In this document: positions 36,658 through 46,360 of the stretch, piece by piece
Position numbering within the stretch: the stretch's first letter is position 1
Layout: every line of letters starts with the position of its first letter
Assembly (NCBI GenBank): GCA_964344685.1
Contig: CAYFOK010000008.1
Span: 77,776-141,775, forward strand
DNA from: Scalindua sp964344685
GTDB lineage: Bacteria > Planctomycetota > Brocadiia > Brocadiales > Scalinduaceae
Length of the DNA stretch: 64,000 nt
Reading direction: 5' to 3'
Notes under the pieces: generated by a model
What the model was told of the DNA's origin: nothing
Databases searched by the model: none
The model's input: only the letters and a program-made list of their open reading frames with translations
Translations under genes and position numbers: made by a program

Positions 36658-37845
36658 TCAGATTGATTTAAACACATTTATAATTTTGTCAATAGAGTTT
36701 TCATCAAGATAGGGATGGGATGGAAGTGTTAACAACCTCTCGGCGATATAAAGCGCATTGGGAAATAACTCTTTCTGCATATCATATCCCAGGTCGTATA
36801 GATGATGTACGGGTTTCAGGTACATTCTTCCGGTATCAATTCCCCTGTCCCAGAGCGCTGCCTGTACTCTTTTCATTGTCTCTATCTCTTTGAAGACTAC
36901 CGGTACATGATTAAACACTGGAGTACTGTTTTCCGTTATCTCCGGTAAAATTAAATATTCATTATCTTTCAATGCATTGTAGAGGGCCATACCTTTTTTA
37001 AGCCTTATTTCATTGAATTCATCAAGCCTGTTAAGAAGGCCTAACCCGATTATAGCCTGAAAATCTGAATATTGTTTTGGAGTAAAACTTTCGTGTACCG
37101 TTGTATGTTTAAATGGAGCAATCAGCTTAAAAAACGGGCCATAAATAACAGGTCTTGTTACTAGAGAAAAAGCTGTAAGGATAAACGGTATTTTTATCTT
37201 AAATGAAAAGTCCTGTTCCGGAAGCGCATCTCTCTCTTCCTTTATAATTTCTGCAAGTTTGTCGGAGTTTGTTACAAGCATGCCTCCGTTAAATGTAGAA
37301 AAATTCTTGCCTCTGCATAAGCTGAAGCAGCCGGCATCTCCCAGCGTTCCCACCTTTTTGCCTTCTATTAATGCTCCGGGTGCCTGTGCAGTATCTTCCA
37401 GGACAAAGAACCCGTTATCATTTGCAATTTTTAATAATGAATCTATCTTATAAGGAAAGCCGAAATGGTATATCGGCAAAACACATAACGTGTTGTCATT
37501 GATAGCTTCAGGCAGGCGTTCGAGATCCATTGTGAAAGTATCTAGAGAGCTTTCACAAAGTACAGGTTTTAAGCCGGCTTTCCAAATGGGCAGAACAAGG
37601 GTCGGAACAGTATAAGCGGGTATAACTACTTCCTGCCTGTCTGAAAGCTTTTTCAGCGCCTTGAGAAATATATATATGGAGGTAGTACATTTGTTAAATG
37701 AAAAGGCATGTTTTGACCCCATGTATTTTGCAAAGTTTTGCTCGAACTCCTTAATATAAGAGTTGCTTCCGCAAAAAGATTTAAACCCTTTAAGTATTTC
37801 AAATATTGATAATGGAACTGCAGTCGTTGGAATCTTCTTTAGCAA
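36658..37845 (-). CDS. DegT/DnrJ/EryC1/StrS aminotransferase
   Basis: A 395-aa PLP enzyme of the sugar aminotransferase family. The PLP lysine is K180 in CRGKNFSTFNGGM; the Asp and Gln contacts are in LEDTAQAPGA (D151, Q154). It converts a keto-sugar nucleotide to an amino-sugar, which could then be modified further in the cluster. Sugar specificity cannot be read. Alternatives are an amino acid-linked pyruvate or other PLP donor, but the glycan neighbours support the sugar role. Confidence 0.9.
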   Translation of the reverse strand: MLKKIPTTAVPLSIFEILKGFKSFCGSNSYIKEFEQNFAKYMGSKHAFSFNKCTTSIYIFLKALKKLSDRQEVVIPAYTVPTLVLPIWKAGLKPVLCESSLDTFTMDLERLPEAINDNTLCVLPIYHFGFPYKIDSLLKIANDNGFFVLEDTAQAPGALIEGKKVGTLGDAGCFSLCRGKNFSTFNGGMLVTNSDKLAEIIKEERDALPEQDFSFKIKIPFILTAFSLVTRPVIYGPFFKLIAPFKHTTVHESFTPKQYSDFQAIIGLGLLNRLDEFNEIRLKKGMALYNALKDNEYLILPEITENSTPVFNHVPVVFKEIETMKRVQAALWDRGIDTGRMYLKPVHHLYDLGYDMQKELFPNALYIAERLLTLPSHPYLDENSIDKIINVFKSI

Positions 37846-38027
37846 ACTGGTAATTTCTCCTTCTTCGCGTATGGAAAATAAGCATTAACGTATGCCTGGC
37901 GTAGCTTGCAATCCCCATCTTCACGAAGATGCATTCTGGCCGGTTGTGAAACTCATGGATTATAGACTAACTGGCGGCTATATTCAAGCGGTCCCGGCAG
38001 ATTTAGACAAAAATATTAAGCCGGTAA

Positions 38028-38693
38028 TTATTGATATCCTGCTTTTACCAGGATTATAGGTGCAAACATTGTTATGGGAAATCCTATGGGTATTGTCTCT
38101 TTTATAACAAGGCCTTTGGATGTTAAGACCGAGGTTAATTCATTCAGCGAGTATGCGTTTAAAGTTACGTGAGTATCGTAAATCCACACAAATTTGAATC
38201 GGAGAAAAACTAACGGGTTTATCTTATTTCGAATATCAAATATTATAAAACCGTCTCGTTTGCATACCCTTTCCATCTCTTCAAGCGCCTCAACGACATC
38301 ATCCATGGTATGGAAGTTGTAAAATGTATTTATGCAGATTGCAGCATCTATAGTTTTATCAAGAAAGGGTAGATGCTGCGCATCTGCTTTCAAAAAATCA
38401 AATCTATCCTGTTTCTTCTTTTGATAATTGTCTTTCGCAATCCTCAGCATCTCACGGTTCGTATCGATACCTATGCACATGCGTTCATCCTGTTTTGCCG
38501 CAAGGTTTTCGTATAAGAGCCCGTCTCCGCAGCCAATATCAAGTAAAAGGCCGTTACAGTTATTTATAAGTTCCCTTACCTTTGCCCTTATCTTAAAACG
38601 GAACAGGTCAGATGTCGGGTTGCCTCTTTCATCAGGCTTTGACAGTATATGACGGACCAGGTCCGTTAATGGACGTAGTATTTTACTAAACAT
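38028..38693 (-). CDS. Class I SAM-dependent methyltransferase
   Basis: A 221-aa Rossmann methyltransferase: LLLDIGCGDGLLYENLA binds SAM, then IGIDTNREMLR, and LPFLDKTIDAAICINTFYNF. A C-terminal hydrophobic tail (IPIGFPITMFAPIILVKAGYQ) could touch the membrane. It lies 182 bp after the aminotransferase gene start on the minus strand, in the glycan cluster, so a sugar, lipid or quinone substrate are all possible. No more specific assignment is supported. Confidence 0.85.
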   Translation of the reverse strand: MFSKILRPLTDLVRHILSKPDERGNPTSDLFRFKIRAKVRELINNCNGLLLDIGCGDGLLYENLAAKQDERMCIGIDTNREMLRIAKDNYQKKKQDRFDFLKADAQHLPFLDKTIDAAICINTFYNFHTMDDVVEALEEMERVCKRDGFIIFDIRNKINPLVFLRFKFVWIYDTHVTLNAYSLNELTSVLTSKGLVIKETIPIGFPITMFAPIILVKAGYQ

Positions 38694-38733
38694 ATTTTTT
38701 TAACTCGTTTTGGGAATCGCAGCTGCCGAAGGC

Positions 38734-39831
38734 TTAACTTTGAGGTTGTTGCTCTTCCTGCATCTCCTTCAAAAGAGATTCAACTCCATTCCATACCATA
38801 TCAGTAGTAATACTTTCCATGCATTCATGGGTTCTGCACGTATGTTTCAGGCAGGGGCTGCAGGTGAGTTTCATGCCTGTAACTATACGGCTCCTGGACT
38901 TTGCATCATAAGGGCCGTATCGATAAGGATTTTCAGGTCCAAACAGTACCACATACGGTGTGTTTATAGCATCGGCAATATGAAATGGTCCCGTGTCATT
39001 TGAAATAAAGAGATCAACACGTTCTAAAAGGGCACCGAGCCTGCCGAGTGGTAATCCAACTGCCAGGACAGAATTAATATCCTTAAGTTCGTTGTTTATT
39101 TCATATGCAACGTTATCATTATTACCACCGGTAATGATAATCCGGGCTTTGTACTTTTGAAATAGTTTTCTTCCTATCTCAACAAATCCATCACTTTTCC
39201 ATTCCCTGGAAGGGACAAAAGCCCCGGGTTGAATAGCCACAATCGTTCTGTTATCTTCAATTCCTGCATCCTGCAGCCAGTTGTTTATGAATTCTTTATC
39301 TTCCCTTGAAACATGGAATTCCTGTCTGGTGTTTTTTGTTTCTGCGCCTAACGCCGCAGCAATTAATAGTTTTCGGTCAACCTCATGGACCTTTCCAAAA
39401 AGATCATCCTCTACCTTAACATCCAGAAAGAATCCCTTTCCGTCAGAATTTCTACCGACTTTACTCTTTGCCCCTATGCACAAATAAAATATATATCTCA
39501 GTAAAGATGCTTTCCATGACTCTATCGCTTCCAGATCGATCACCATGTCAAAGCGCTCTTTACGTAGTGCCCATAATAATTTACTATTTGAAAGTATTTG
39601 TGTATAGAAAGGCTGTGATGGCCCTTTGCTGAATGCTTCCTGTTTGAAGCATACATTTCTATTTGCGTAGTGACTGGTATTTACAGCCTGTGCAGTTCTT
39701 GGTACCGTAAGCAATACTATTTCACTGTCAGAAAATTTTTCACGCAGTGCTCTCAGTGCAGGTGTTGACATTACCATATCACCAATCCCGCCTGCTTCCA
39801 TGATTAAAATTTTATTATGTTTATCAGGCAC
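38734..39831 (-). CDS. Glycosyltransferase family 9 (heptosyltransferase-like), copy 1
   Basis: A 365-aa GT-B enzyme with the ADP-heptose transferase layout: GGIGDMVMSTPALRALREKF at the N-terminus, VAIQPGAFVPSREWKSD and IITGGNND in the middle, and FISNDTGPFHIADAINTPYVVLFGP with the donor-binding D-T-G-P. The C-terminal Cys and His cluster SPCLKHTCRTHECME is shared with the second copy at 41025-42221. It probably adds a sugar to lipid A core or a glycolipid from the cytoplasmic face. Confidence 0.88.
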   Translation of the reverse strand: MPDKHNKILIMEAGGIGDMVMSTPALRALREKFSDSEIVLLTVPRTAQAVNTSHYANRNVCFKQEAFSKGPSQPFYTQILSNSKLLWALRKERFDMVIDLEAIESWKASLLRYIFYLCIGAKSKVGRNSDGKGFFLDVKVEDDLFGKVHEVDRKLLIAAALGAETKNTRQEFHVSREDKEFINNWLQDAGIEDNRTIVAIQPGAFVPSREWKSDGFVEIGRKLFQKYKARIIITGGNNDNVAYEINNELKDINSVLAVGLPLGRLGALLERVDLFISNDTGPFHIADAINTPYVVLFGPENPYRYGPYDAKSRSRIVTGMKLTCSPCLKHTCRTHECMESITTDMVWNGVESLLKEMQEEQQPQS

Positions 39832-39914
39832 TTTATCTTTTTTTTGAAATAATAATCTAACAGGGATCCTTTAACAATTTTTTTATTTTTTAAGAGAAAT
39901 ATCTTTTCTCGCAT

Positions 39915-40931
39915 TCAGCACGGATGATGTGTTTTGTCAATGCCTGTATAATAGGCATCTACCTGTTCTGAGCGTCCTCTCAATAATTTTACAAGCTGAT
40001 GGACAATGTCCCGCAGCGGAGAGAGATATACCAGCCAGGTGATAAGTTTGCTTTTGAAACCCATCAATGCCAGGTAATCCACAGGATCACGGTGATAGGA
40101 GAATGAGTGAGTTTTAAATTTCTCAAGACTGGAATTAAATTCGATGTCATTTATAGATTTCGGGCCCATATTCTTTTTCCAGGCGGTACGTATATATCCG
40201 ATTTTGTGAGGGTCTACATCCATGAGGGACATAAGCGCCATATCTGCACTTAAAGGGCAGTCTGCAGTCATAACCATATTCATTTTTACAGGATTCCCTG
40301 ACACAGGGCCATTCCTGTCCAGAAAATATTCACCGTCTACAATGGTTATACCGGATTTAAGTATCTTCATAATTTCGGTAATGGCATCATTAAAAAAGTG
40401 GTGGTTCCTCAATCGCATGGAATCGGGAACTGTCCCCCAGTGATTTTTGATAGCGCCCGTATACCTGACCACAAAGTGCATCTTCGGAACAGGAATACTG
40501 ATGGTCATATCTGCCTGTTCAACAATCTCCTTGCTGAGGGGAATTGTATGTTTTCCATGCGGTGTTGGGATGTCAACATAAGTCCGCTCTTCCCGTGAGA
40601 GGTTTATCAGGCGGACGTTCATCGAATTGCAGATGTCATAAAGATTATGCGTTTCAAACGCTTTCTCTGCCGGATAGGAATTGTTGCCTCCGTCGGATTC
40701 AAAAACGGTAATATGAGGAGTACGTTCTTTTAATACGGAAAGAACGGCGGTCAGAAAATGCGGAGATGTAGTAACTCCCCGGCGGAATTCCGGAAAGGTT
40801 AAATTAGGTTTTAGATAAAGCCGGCTGTCCGGATAGATACGCTCCTTCCAATTAACCCATTCCAGGCAGTCACGAATTTTGTCTTTAAGATTCCTTTCGT
40901 CAAAATAATCTAATGCCACGCGGTTAGACAT
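39915..40931 (-). CDS. DUF362 domain protein, copy 1
   Basis: A 338-aa DUF362 protein (YLKPNLTF, HITVFESDGG, SIPVPKMHFVVRYTGAIKNHWGTVP). The family is cytoplasmic, sometimes fused to ferredoxin domains, and its biochemical role is not settled. No Fe-S cysteine motif is visible here. It lies between two GT9 genes, and a second DUF362 protein is at 43667-44632, so the pair belongs to the glycan cluster. Function in the cluster is unknown. Confidence 0.8.
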   Translation of the reverse strand: MSNRVALDYFDERNLKDKIRDCLEWVNWKERIYPDSRLYLKPNLTFPEFRRGVTTSPHFLTAVLSVLKERTPHITVFESDGGNNSYPAEKAFETHNLYDICNSMNVRLINLSREERTYVDIPTPHGKHTIPLSKEIVEQADMTISIPVPKMHFVVRYTGAIKNHWGTVPDSMRLRNHHFFNDAITEIMKILKSGITIVDGEYFLDRNGPVSGNPVKMNMVMTADCPLSADMALMSLMDVDPHKIGYIRTAWKKNMGPKSINDIEFNSSLEKFKTHSFSYHRDPVDYLALMGFKSKLITWLVYLSPLRDIVHQLVKLLRGRSEQVDAYYTGIDKTHHPC

Positions 40932-41024
40932 GGTTTTTCTCCTTAAATCATAAAAAGGAATAAAAACAGTTATTAACCTTTTGTATCTACATATAGTCTA
41001 TCATAATTCCCTTAATGGTCTAGA

Positions 41025-42221
41025 TTAGACCATAAACGAATTTTTGTTAGTAGAGGAAATATTTAATATCCTCATCTGTCTTTCAACTGCCGCTATAAAA
41101 TCGTTTGTCGTAATCAGCTCCATACACTCGTGCGTTTTACAAACCCCATTACTGCACGGACTGCAGTCTACGTCCTTTTTTAATACTATGTGATCGTTGC
41201 CATATGGCCACCAGTGATGAGGGACTGTAGGCCCCATTGTTGAAACCGTTGGGATATTTAAAGCCGCTGCTATATGGAGCGGGCCGGAGTTATTACACAG
41301 GAACAGACTGCAGTGGCTCAATGTCGACATAAACTCCCTTAAGCTGAGATCGCAGAGAAAGATGGGTGTCTTAACAGCAGATCCTTTAAATTCTGATAAT
41401 AGCTGCTTTTCTGCCTGGCCTGTAAAAAGAATTACTTTTACATTATAGTTTGTTATTAGATGATCGGATACAGCTGCAAATCTTTTTACAGACCATCTCT
41501 GGGTTTCATAGTGTCCGCCGGGGTGTATGCCTATAATTTTACTTACAGGATTTGCTCCCTTTTTCTCCAGAAGCTTATGAGCATTTTCCTTTTCATCTCT
41601 ACTCAGGAAAATTTCCGGTTGTCTCTTTTGTGTCTCTATTCCTATGTGCGTTAATAGATCCAGATCATAATCAATCATATGTTTCTTTTCGGTAGAAACA
41701 GGAAAAACATTTGGATTGTACCTCATATTGTAGCAAATTTCTCTACCGGCAAACTCGAAACCAAGCCTGAACCTCTTTCCAACAAAACGGGTTATAAATG
41801 ATGTTTCAAGTTCATAGTCAAGATACGGATCAATAACAAGGTCAAATTTCCTTTCCCGTATACTTCTTAAAAAAATTAATATGCTATTTAAACTTTTATG
41901 CGTATTCTCTCTATCGTAGACAAGGGTGTAATCAATAAACGGATTATTGATTACTATGTTTTTGTTTACCGGATTAGTCAGGACAGTAATTTTCACATCT
42001 GTCCACTTCTCTTTTAATGCCCTGAAGATTGGAGTTGTTATAACCATGTCGCCAATCCTGTCGAGCCTTATTACCAATATGCTTTTGATACTTGAACCTG
42101 AAAAATCATCCTTTTTATAAGTTTTTGTGAAAGAACATAAACTTCCAAGAATAAGATTTCTGAGTGTGAGATATAAACCTAATATTATTCTATTTCCTGA
42201 TTTCATATCCGTTATATGCAT
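41025..42221 (-). CDS. Glycosyltransferase family 9 (heptosyltransferase-like), copy 2
   Basis: A 398-aa GT9 protein with an N-terminal extension relative to copy 1. RLDRIGDMVITTPIFRALKEKW, IGIHPGGHYETQRWSVKRF, and LCNNSGPLHIAAALNIPTVSTMGP carry the GT-B features, with the C-terminal cysteine cluster DCSPCSNGVCKTHECMELI. An alternative Met (MKSGNR) lies a few residues in. The two GT9 enzymes probably add successive sugars to one acceptor. They are divergent paralogues, not a recent duplication. Confidence 0.88.
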   Translation of the reverse strand: MHITDMKSGNRIILGLYLTLRNLILGSLCSFTKTYKKDDFSGSSIKSILVIRLDRIGDMVITTPIFRALKEKWTDVKITVLTNPVNKNIVINNPFIDYTLVYDRENTHKSLNSILIFLRSIRERKFDLVIDPYLDYELETSFITRFVGKRFRLGFEFAGREICYNMRYNPNVFPVSTEKKHMIDYDLDLLTHIGIETQKRQPEIFLSRDEKENAHKLLEKKGANPVSKIIGIHPGGHYETQRWSVKRFAAVSDHLITNYNVKVILFTGQAEKQLLSEFKGSAVKTPIFLCDLSLREFMSTLSHCSLFLCNNSGPLHIAAALNIPTVSTMGPTVPHHWWPYGNDHIVLKKDVDCSPCSNGVCKTHECMELITTNDFIAAVERQMRILNISSTNKNSFMV

Positions 42222-42495
42222 TTATGCCACAGAGGGCAAAAACTACAAATTTCAAATAGCAAATTACAAATAAATTACAAAACACAATGTCCGAATGATC
42301 AAAATCAGTTTGTTTGGAATTTTGGATTTCTTCATTGGAATTTGTTTGTTATTTGGATTTTATTATTTGGTGCTTATTTTTTCCTGCCTTCCTTTGCGTC
42401 CTTAGCGCCTTTGCGGTGAACATTCTTTTCCCTTTTTGGAAAGTGGTTTGAACATTTTATTATTGCTTTGTGTCTTAGTGTCTTGGTGGCAAAAT
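42222..42495 (+). other. Intergenic gap with low-complexity dispersed sequence
   Basis: A 274-bp gap between GT9 copy 2 and the GT4 gene. It is AT-rich with repeated ATTTGTTTGTTATTTGG-like stretches and a segment CTTTGCGTCCTTAGCGC, of a kind that I recognise as common dispersed filler in environmental genomes. No gene or RNA is apparent. Confidence 0.4.
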
Positions 42496-43650
42496 TTAAT
42501 TAGTGTTCAGCAGCTCTAAATAAACCTTCTCTGTCTCTTTTATATTTCTTTCAATCGTAAACATTTTCTCAACTCTTTTCCTTCCCGCCTTTCCATACTG
42601 CTCTGCAAGGTTTTTGTCATCTAACAGTCTCTTTATGCATTTTGCCATTTCAGATGAGTCTCTCGGCTTTACCAGCAGTCCTGTAATACCGTCCTGTATA
42701 ATTTCCGGAGTGCCTCCGGCATCAGTTGCAACGAGAGGTTTCTGCATTGCCATTGATTCAAACAGCACCCTGCTGCAGGCGTCTATTCCCGACGGTAGTA
42801 CAACCACGTCCATACTTGCTAGAAGCTGCGGTATGTCCCTTCTGAACCCGGTAAATATGGTTTTCCTGTCAATCCCCTTCTCAACGGACATTTTATAGAG
42901 TGATTTTTCAAATGAAGGATTATTAGATGCATCGCCAACAACGATAAAACGTACATTCCCGATATTCTGTAAAATAAGCTTCGCACTCTCCAGGAAATAC
43001 TCATAGCCCTTTTCCGGGTCGATACGGCCAATTGTTCCTATTACGAGCTCGTCTTCATCAATGTTAAATTCTTTTCTGATTACGCTTCCGTTTGATTCGG
43101 GATCAAATTCACTTAAATCTACGCCGTTTATAATTGTTCTGATTTTGGCATCTGTCTTCTCCTTTGTGAATCTTTTCCTGACCGCACCGGAATTGCAGAT
43201 AATCCTGTCCGGTAAAAAGGAGAAGATATTATCACTGTCAAACCTGCCTCTTTCGAGACATCTTTCATGCCAGACTACGGGAACGTTAGTTATCTTTGCC
43301 GCAATTGCCCCAAACAAATTGGAGCGGGGCTGGTTTGAGTGAATCAGATCTACCTGTTTGTTTTTTATGATATCGACAAGGTTTCTGATGGTTTTGCAGA
43401 TCCGTACAGGATTTGGCCATCGTATGCCGGGGAATTTAACAAAGTCCGGAGAGATTTTAATGTTTCTCAGTTCATCTATAAAAGGCCCTTCCTTGGAGCA
43501 GGCAAAGTGTGGTTTAAAAAGTTCCTTATTTAATCTCTTTACCAAATTTAATAAACTTATCTCTGCCCCGCCCATTACGGATTCGTTGTGAAGGTAGAGG
43601 ATATTAAACTTTTTGCCATCATTAATCATATGATTTTTTTTGTTACTCAA
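42496..43650 (-). CDS. Glycosyltransferase family 4
   Basis: A 384-aa GT-B enzyme. The N-terminal domain has ESVMGGAEISLLNLVKRL; the C-terminal domain has IGTIGRIDPEKGYEYFLESA and the nucleotide-sugar motif where the first Glu of EX7E is Asp (DACSRVLFESMAMQKPLVAT). Then GGTPEIIQDGITGLLV, typical of GT4. A second Met (MINDGK) lies 7 residues in and could be the true start. It is probably a lipid-linked sugar or surface-polysaccharide transferase. Confidence 0.9.
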   Translation of the reverse strand: MSNKKNHMINDGKKFNILYLHNESVMGGAEISLLNLVKRLNKELFKPHFACSKEGPFIDELRNIKISPDFVKFPGIRWPNPVRICKTIRNLVDIIKNKQVDLIHSNQPRSNLFGAIAAKITNVPVVWHERCLERGRFDSDNIFSFLPDRIICNSGAVRKRFTKEKTDAKIRTIINGVDLSEFDPESNGSVIRKEFNIDEDELVIGTIGRIDPEKGYEYFLESAKLILQNIGNVRFIVVGDASNNPSFEKSLYKMSVEKGIDRKTIFTGFRRDIPQLLASMDVVVLPSGIDACSRVLFESMAMQKPLVATDAGGTPEIIQDGITGLLVKPRDSSEMAKCIKRLLDDKNLAEQYGKAGRKRVEKMFTIERNIKETEKVYLELLNTN

Positions 43651-43666
43651 ATCTTATTAATAGTGG

Positions 43667-44632
43667 CTATGCTCTCCCTACGTTTTTAAGCCATAGATGT
43701 CTGATAAGGCTCTTTACTACACGAATGAAATCAAAACCTATTGGTGATAGTTCCGGAAAGATAAAGTCGAACACTTTAACAGAAGAGAGGTCTTCACCCG
43801 CAATCTCTATCTTTGATAAATCCTGCTCGCCTATTCCCAGCCTTTTTGCAGCCCTGAGTATGGGAACGTTTTCCGGGTGAACTGAAAGCAGTTCTGCAAC
43901 CACTCTATCTACTGAGATGACATCAATTCCGCCGACGAGCAATGAAACTTCTTTGGGGCGGCCGTTTGTAGGCCCTTTCTCTTCCATAGCCGTGACAGCG
44001 TCGACTATAGTGAATACCGGTTTAACCAGCTGATAATTGGCGATTAACATGTCCGCATACCACTCCAGATTATTTTTTGACTGTAAATGCCTCCACGCCT
44101 TCTGCTTGCCGCTGACACACCCATACAGGTTCTTAACTCCTGCGGTAAAGAGTACCTGGACATGGGCCTTAAGCTTGGGAAGGTTGATTATGGCATCAAC
44201 ATCAAGTGCTTTGCCTGAGACGGTCAGGGAAAAATCTTTTCCACCGCAGTTGATTGATGCCTTTCTGGGCTTATCCAGTTCGATGAGATCAATACCATGC
44301 TTTTCCGCAAATTTATCCATCCCTATGCGCCTTGCCACTTTTGCTACAGAGCCAAAGGCGGGGCTGTCCCCTATGACAGGAGTTGCGCCTGCTTCAAGTA
44401 CCATTTCTGCTACTGTCTCTATAATAACAGGGTGCGTAATAATACATTCTCTCAGACTGCTCTCCTTTAAAAAGTTTGGTTTCAGCAGCACCTTCGACCC
44501 TTTTTTAATAACGTTCTCAATTCCACCAAAAAAGGAGAATGTTTTGTCCACTGCACTGCGTATATCTTCTTTAGAATAATCTGTACACTTTACCAGTGAA
44601 ACTTTATTTAAATTTGTCATACGGTTCTCCAT
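43667..44632 (-). CDS. DUF362 domain protein, copy 2
   Basis: A 321-aa DUF362 protein (KVLLKPNFLKESSLRECIITHP, VIGDSPAFGSVAKVARRIG, LPKLKAHVQVLFTAGVKNLYG). As in copy 1 no ferredoxin motif is seen. It is the most upstream minus-strand gene of the cluster, so the promoter is likely in the 217-bp gap before the divergent mtaB gene at 44850. DUF362 in glycan clusters may act with the radical SAM enzyme, but this is only association. Confidence 0.8.
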   Translation of the reverse strand: MENRMTNLNKVSLVKCTDYSKEDIRSAVDKTFSFFGGIENVIKKGSKVLLKPNFLKESSLRECIITHPVIIETVAEMVLEAGATPVIGDSPAFGSVAKVARRIGMDKFAEKHGIDLIELDKPRKASINCGGKDFSLTVSGKALDVDAIINLPKLKAHVQVLFTAGVKNLYGCVSGKQKAWRHLQSKNNLEWYADMLIANYQLVKPVFTIVDAVTAMEEKGPTNGRPKEVSLLVGGIDVISVDRVVAELLSVHPENVPILRAAKRLGIGEQDLSKIEIAGEDLSSVKVFDFIFPELSPIGFDFIRVVKSLIRHLWLKNVGRA

Positions 44633-44849
44633 GCGTACTATTTTGTAAGAATACTTTTGTTTATAGTGTAAAGGCTGTCTGGAAGTTTACTGTTGAAATA
44701 TAGTCTATGTCTGTCGTAATATGGTGTCAAGTAATGTTTTTAATATCTTAAGAAGTTTTAAGTGCTCAAAGCTAAAGAGACAAATTATTTGTTTTTTGCC
44801 ACACCTTTAGTTCACTTCAAACTTTAGGCACTTTTAACTTAAATTTGAC

Positions 44850-46202
44850 ATGAAAACCTGCAGCTTTATTACACTTGGATGTAAAGTAAACCAGTACGAA
44901 ACTCAGGCGTTGAGGGAGGCTATTATGTCAAGTGGATATGAAGAGGCCTCTCTGGATGTTCCTGTTGATTTGTGTGTCATAAATACTTGTACGGTTACAT
45001 CCACGAGTGATGATAAGTCACGCCAGCAGATCAGAAAGGTAATTAGAAACAATCCGGACGCTACCGTCATAGTTACCGGCTGCTATGCCGAATCAGATGC
45101 AGAGGCAATTAAGAAGATAGACGGCGTCGGCTATGTTTTTGAAAAGGGCAGGGAGGGCAAGATAATTGAGTTCGTAAAAAACGGTTTTATTTCAAACAAC
45201 AGCTCCGGGCCGGTTACCAGTAATATAAGAGATCCCCGCACAAAGAAGCTTCGCCGTAATGAATCTGCCTTCGACCTGAAGGTAAGTAAGTTTGACGGCC
45301 ACACAAGGGCATTTCTCAAGATTGAAGACGGATGCGATATTTTCTGCTCCTACTGTATTATTCCTTACGTCAGAGGTAAGGTTACAAGTAAAAAGATAGA
45401 CGATATTCTTTTTGAAGCAGAGCAGCTGGTAAGTAATGGTTATAAGGAAATTGTACTTACCGGTATTCATCTGGGTGCATATGGTAAAGAGGTAGGTTAT
45501 CAATTCGATATTACAGGCGTCCTGTTAAAACTGCAGACCCTGCCGGGTTTAGAGCGGATCAGGCTCAGCTCTATAGAAGTAAATGAGATTACAGATGATC
45601 TTATTGATATTATTGCGGATTCGGATAAGATCTGCCCCCATTTTCATCTACCGCTGCAGAGCGGAGATGATTATATATTGAAGAGGATGAACAGAAAATA
45701 TAACTCTGCTCAATACCTCGAAACATTGGAAAAGATCAGGGAAAAGCTGGAACTGCCGTCAATATCTACGGACGTATTGGTCGGTTTTCCCGGAGAGAAG
45801 AGGGCGCATTTTGAGAATACAATGAAGCTTTGTGAACAGGCCGGATTCAGCAGAACACACATCTTTCCATACAGCCCGCGCGAAGACACTCCTGCTGCTA
45901 AAATGTCAGGCCACTGCAAGCCTTCTGAAATTAAGGAGCGAAAAAAAGAGCTTGAATCCCTGGCGGCAGAAACCTCTCTTAGGTACAAAAAATCATTTAT
46001 CGGCAGTGATATAAATATACTTGTAGAAAATACAAGAGACAGGAAAACAGGGAAATTATGCGGTTATTCAGACAGGTATATAAAGGTTTTGTTTGACGGC
46101 CCTGACGATTTAATGAATGAGATTGCAGGTGTTCATGTGGAGAGTGTTTCGCCTCAATTTGTCACGGGCAAGTACAGCTTTAATGCCGCTTACACGGCTT
46201 GA
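44850..46202 (+). CDS. mtaB: tRNA t6A37 methylthiotransferase MtaB
   Basis: A 450-aa radical SAM methylthiotransferase. The N-terminal UPF0004 domain has three Cys (LGCKVNQYET, VINTCTVT, VTGCYAE) for the auxiliary cluster; the radical SAM motif is CDIFCSYCIIPYVRGK; a C-terminal TRAM-like domain follows. The GCKVNQYE motif distinguishes MtaB from MiaB (which has GCQMN) and RimO. It adds 2-methylthio to t6A37 in tRNA that reads ANN codons. The cluster divergent to it is unrelated. Confidence 0.92.
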   Translation: MKTCSFITLGCKVNQYETQALREAIMSSGYEEASLDVPVDLCVINTCTVTSTSDDKSRQQIRKVIRNNPDATVIVTGCYAESDAEAIKKIDGVGYVFEKGREGKIIEFVKNGFISNNSSGPVTSNIRDPRTKKLRRNESAFDLKVSKFDGHTRAFLKIEDGCDIFCSYCIIPYVRGKVTSKKIDDILFEAEQLVSNGYKEIVLTGIHLGAYGKEVGYQFDITGVLLKLQTLPGLERIRLSSIEVNEITDDLIDIIADSDKICPHFHLPLQSGDDYILKRMNRKYNSAQYLETLEKIREKLELPSISTDVLVGFPGEKRAHFENTMKLCEQAGFSRTHIFPYSPREDTPAAKMSGHCKPSEIKERKKELESLAAETSLRYKKSFIGSDINILVENTRDRKTGKLCGYSDRYIKVLFDGPDDLMNEIAGVHVESVSPQFVTGKYSFNAAYTA

Positions 46203-46254
46203 AGTGATGCGGTAGTGAAATAAATCACAAAACTCAAATAGTAAATTCCAATAC

Positions 46255-46327
46255 CGGAATCCTCACTTGCCCGATAATCAGTCAGGCGGACGAGAGTGAG
46301 ATGGCCTTACTTTCGTAAGGACTCCAA
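46255..46327 (+). repeat. Dispersed ~70-bp two-hairpin repeat, copy 2
   Basis: Begins GGAATCCTCACTTGCCCGA and ends GTAAGGACTCCAA. Internal arms CCTCAC with GTGAG, and CCTTAC with GTAAGG, can fold as two hairpins. It matches the copy at 53590-53661 closely over its length and the inverted copy at 23566-23634. It fills most of the gap between mtaB and the PLD-like gene. Confidence 0.85.
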
Positions 46328-46360
46328 CTTACAAATAGCAGACTCCAAACAAATTTCAAA

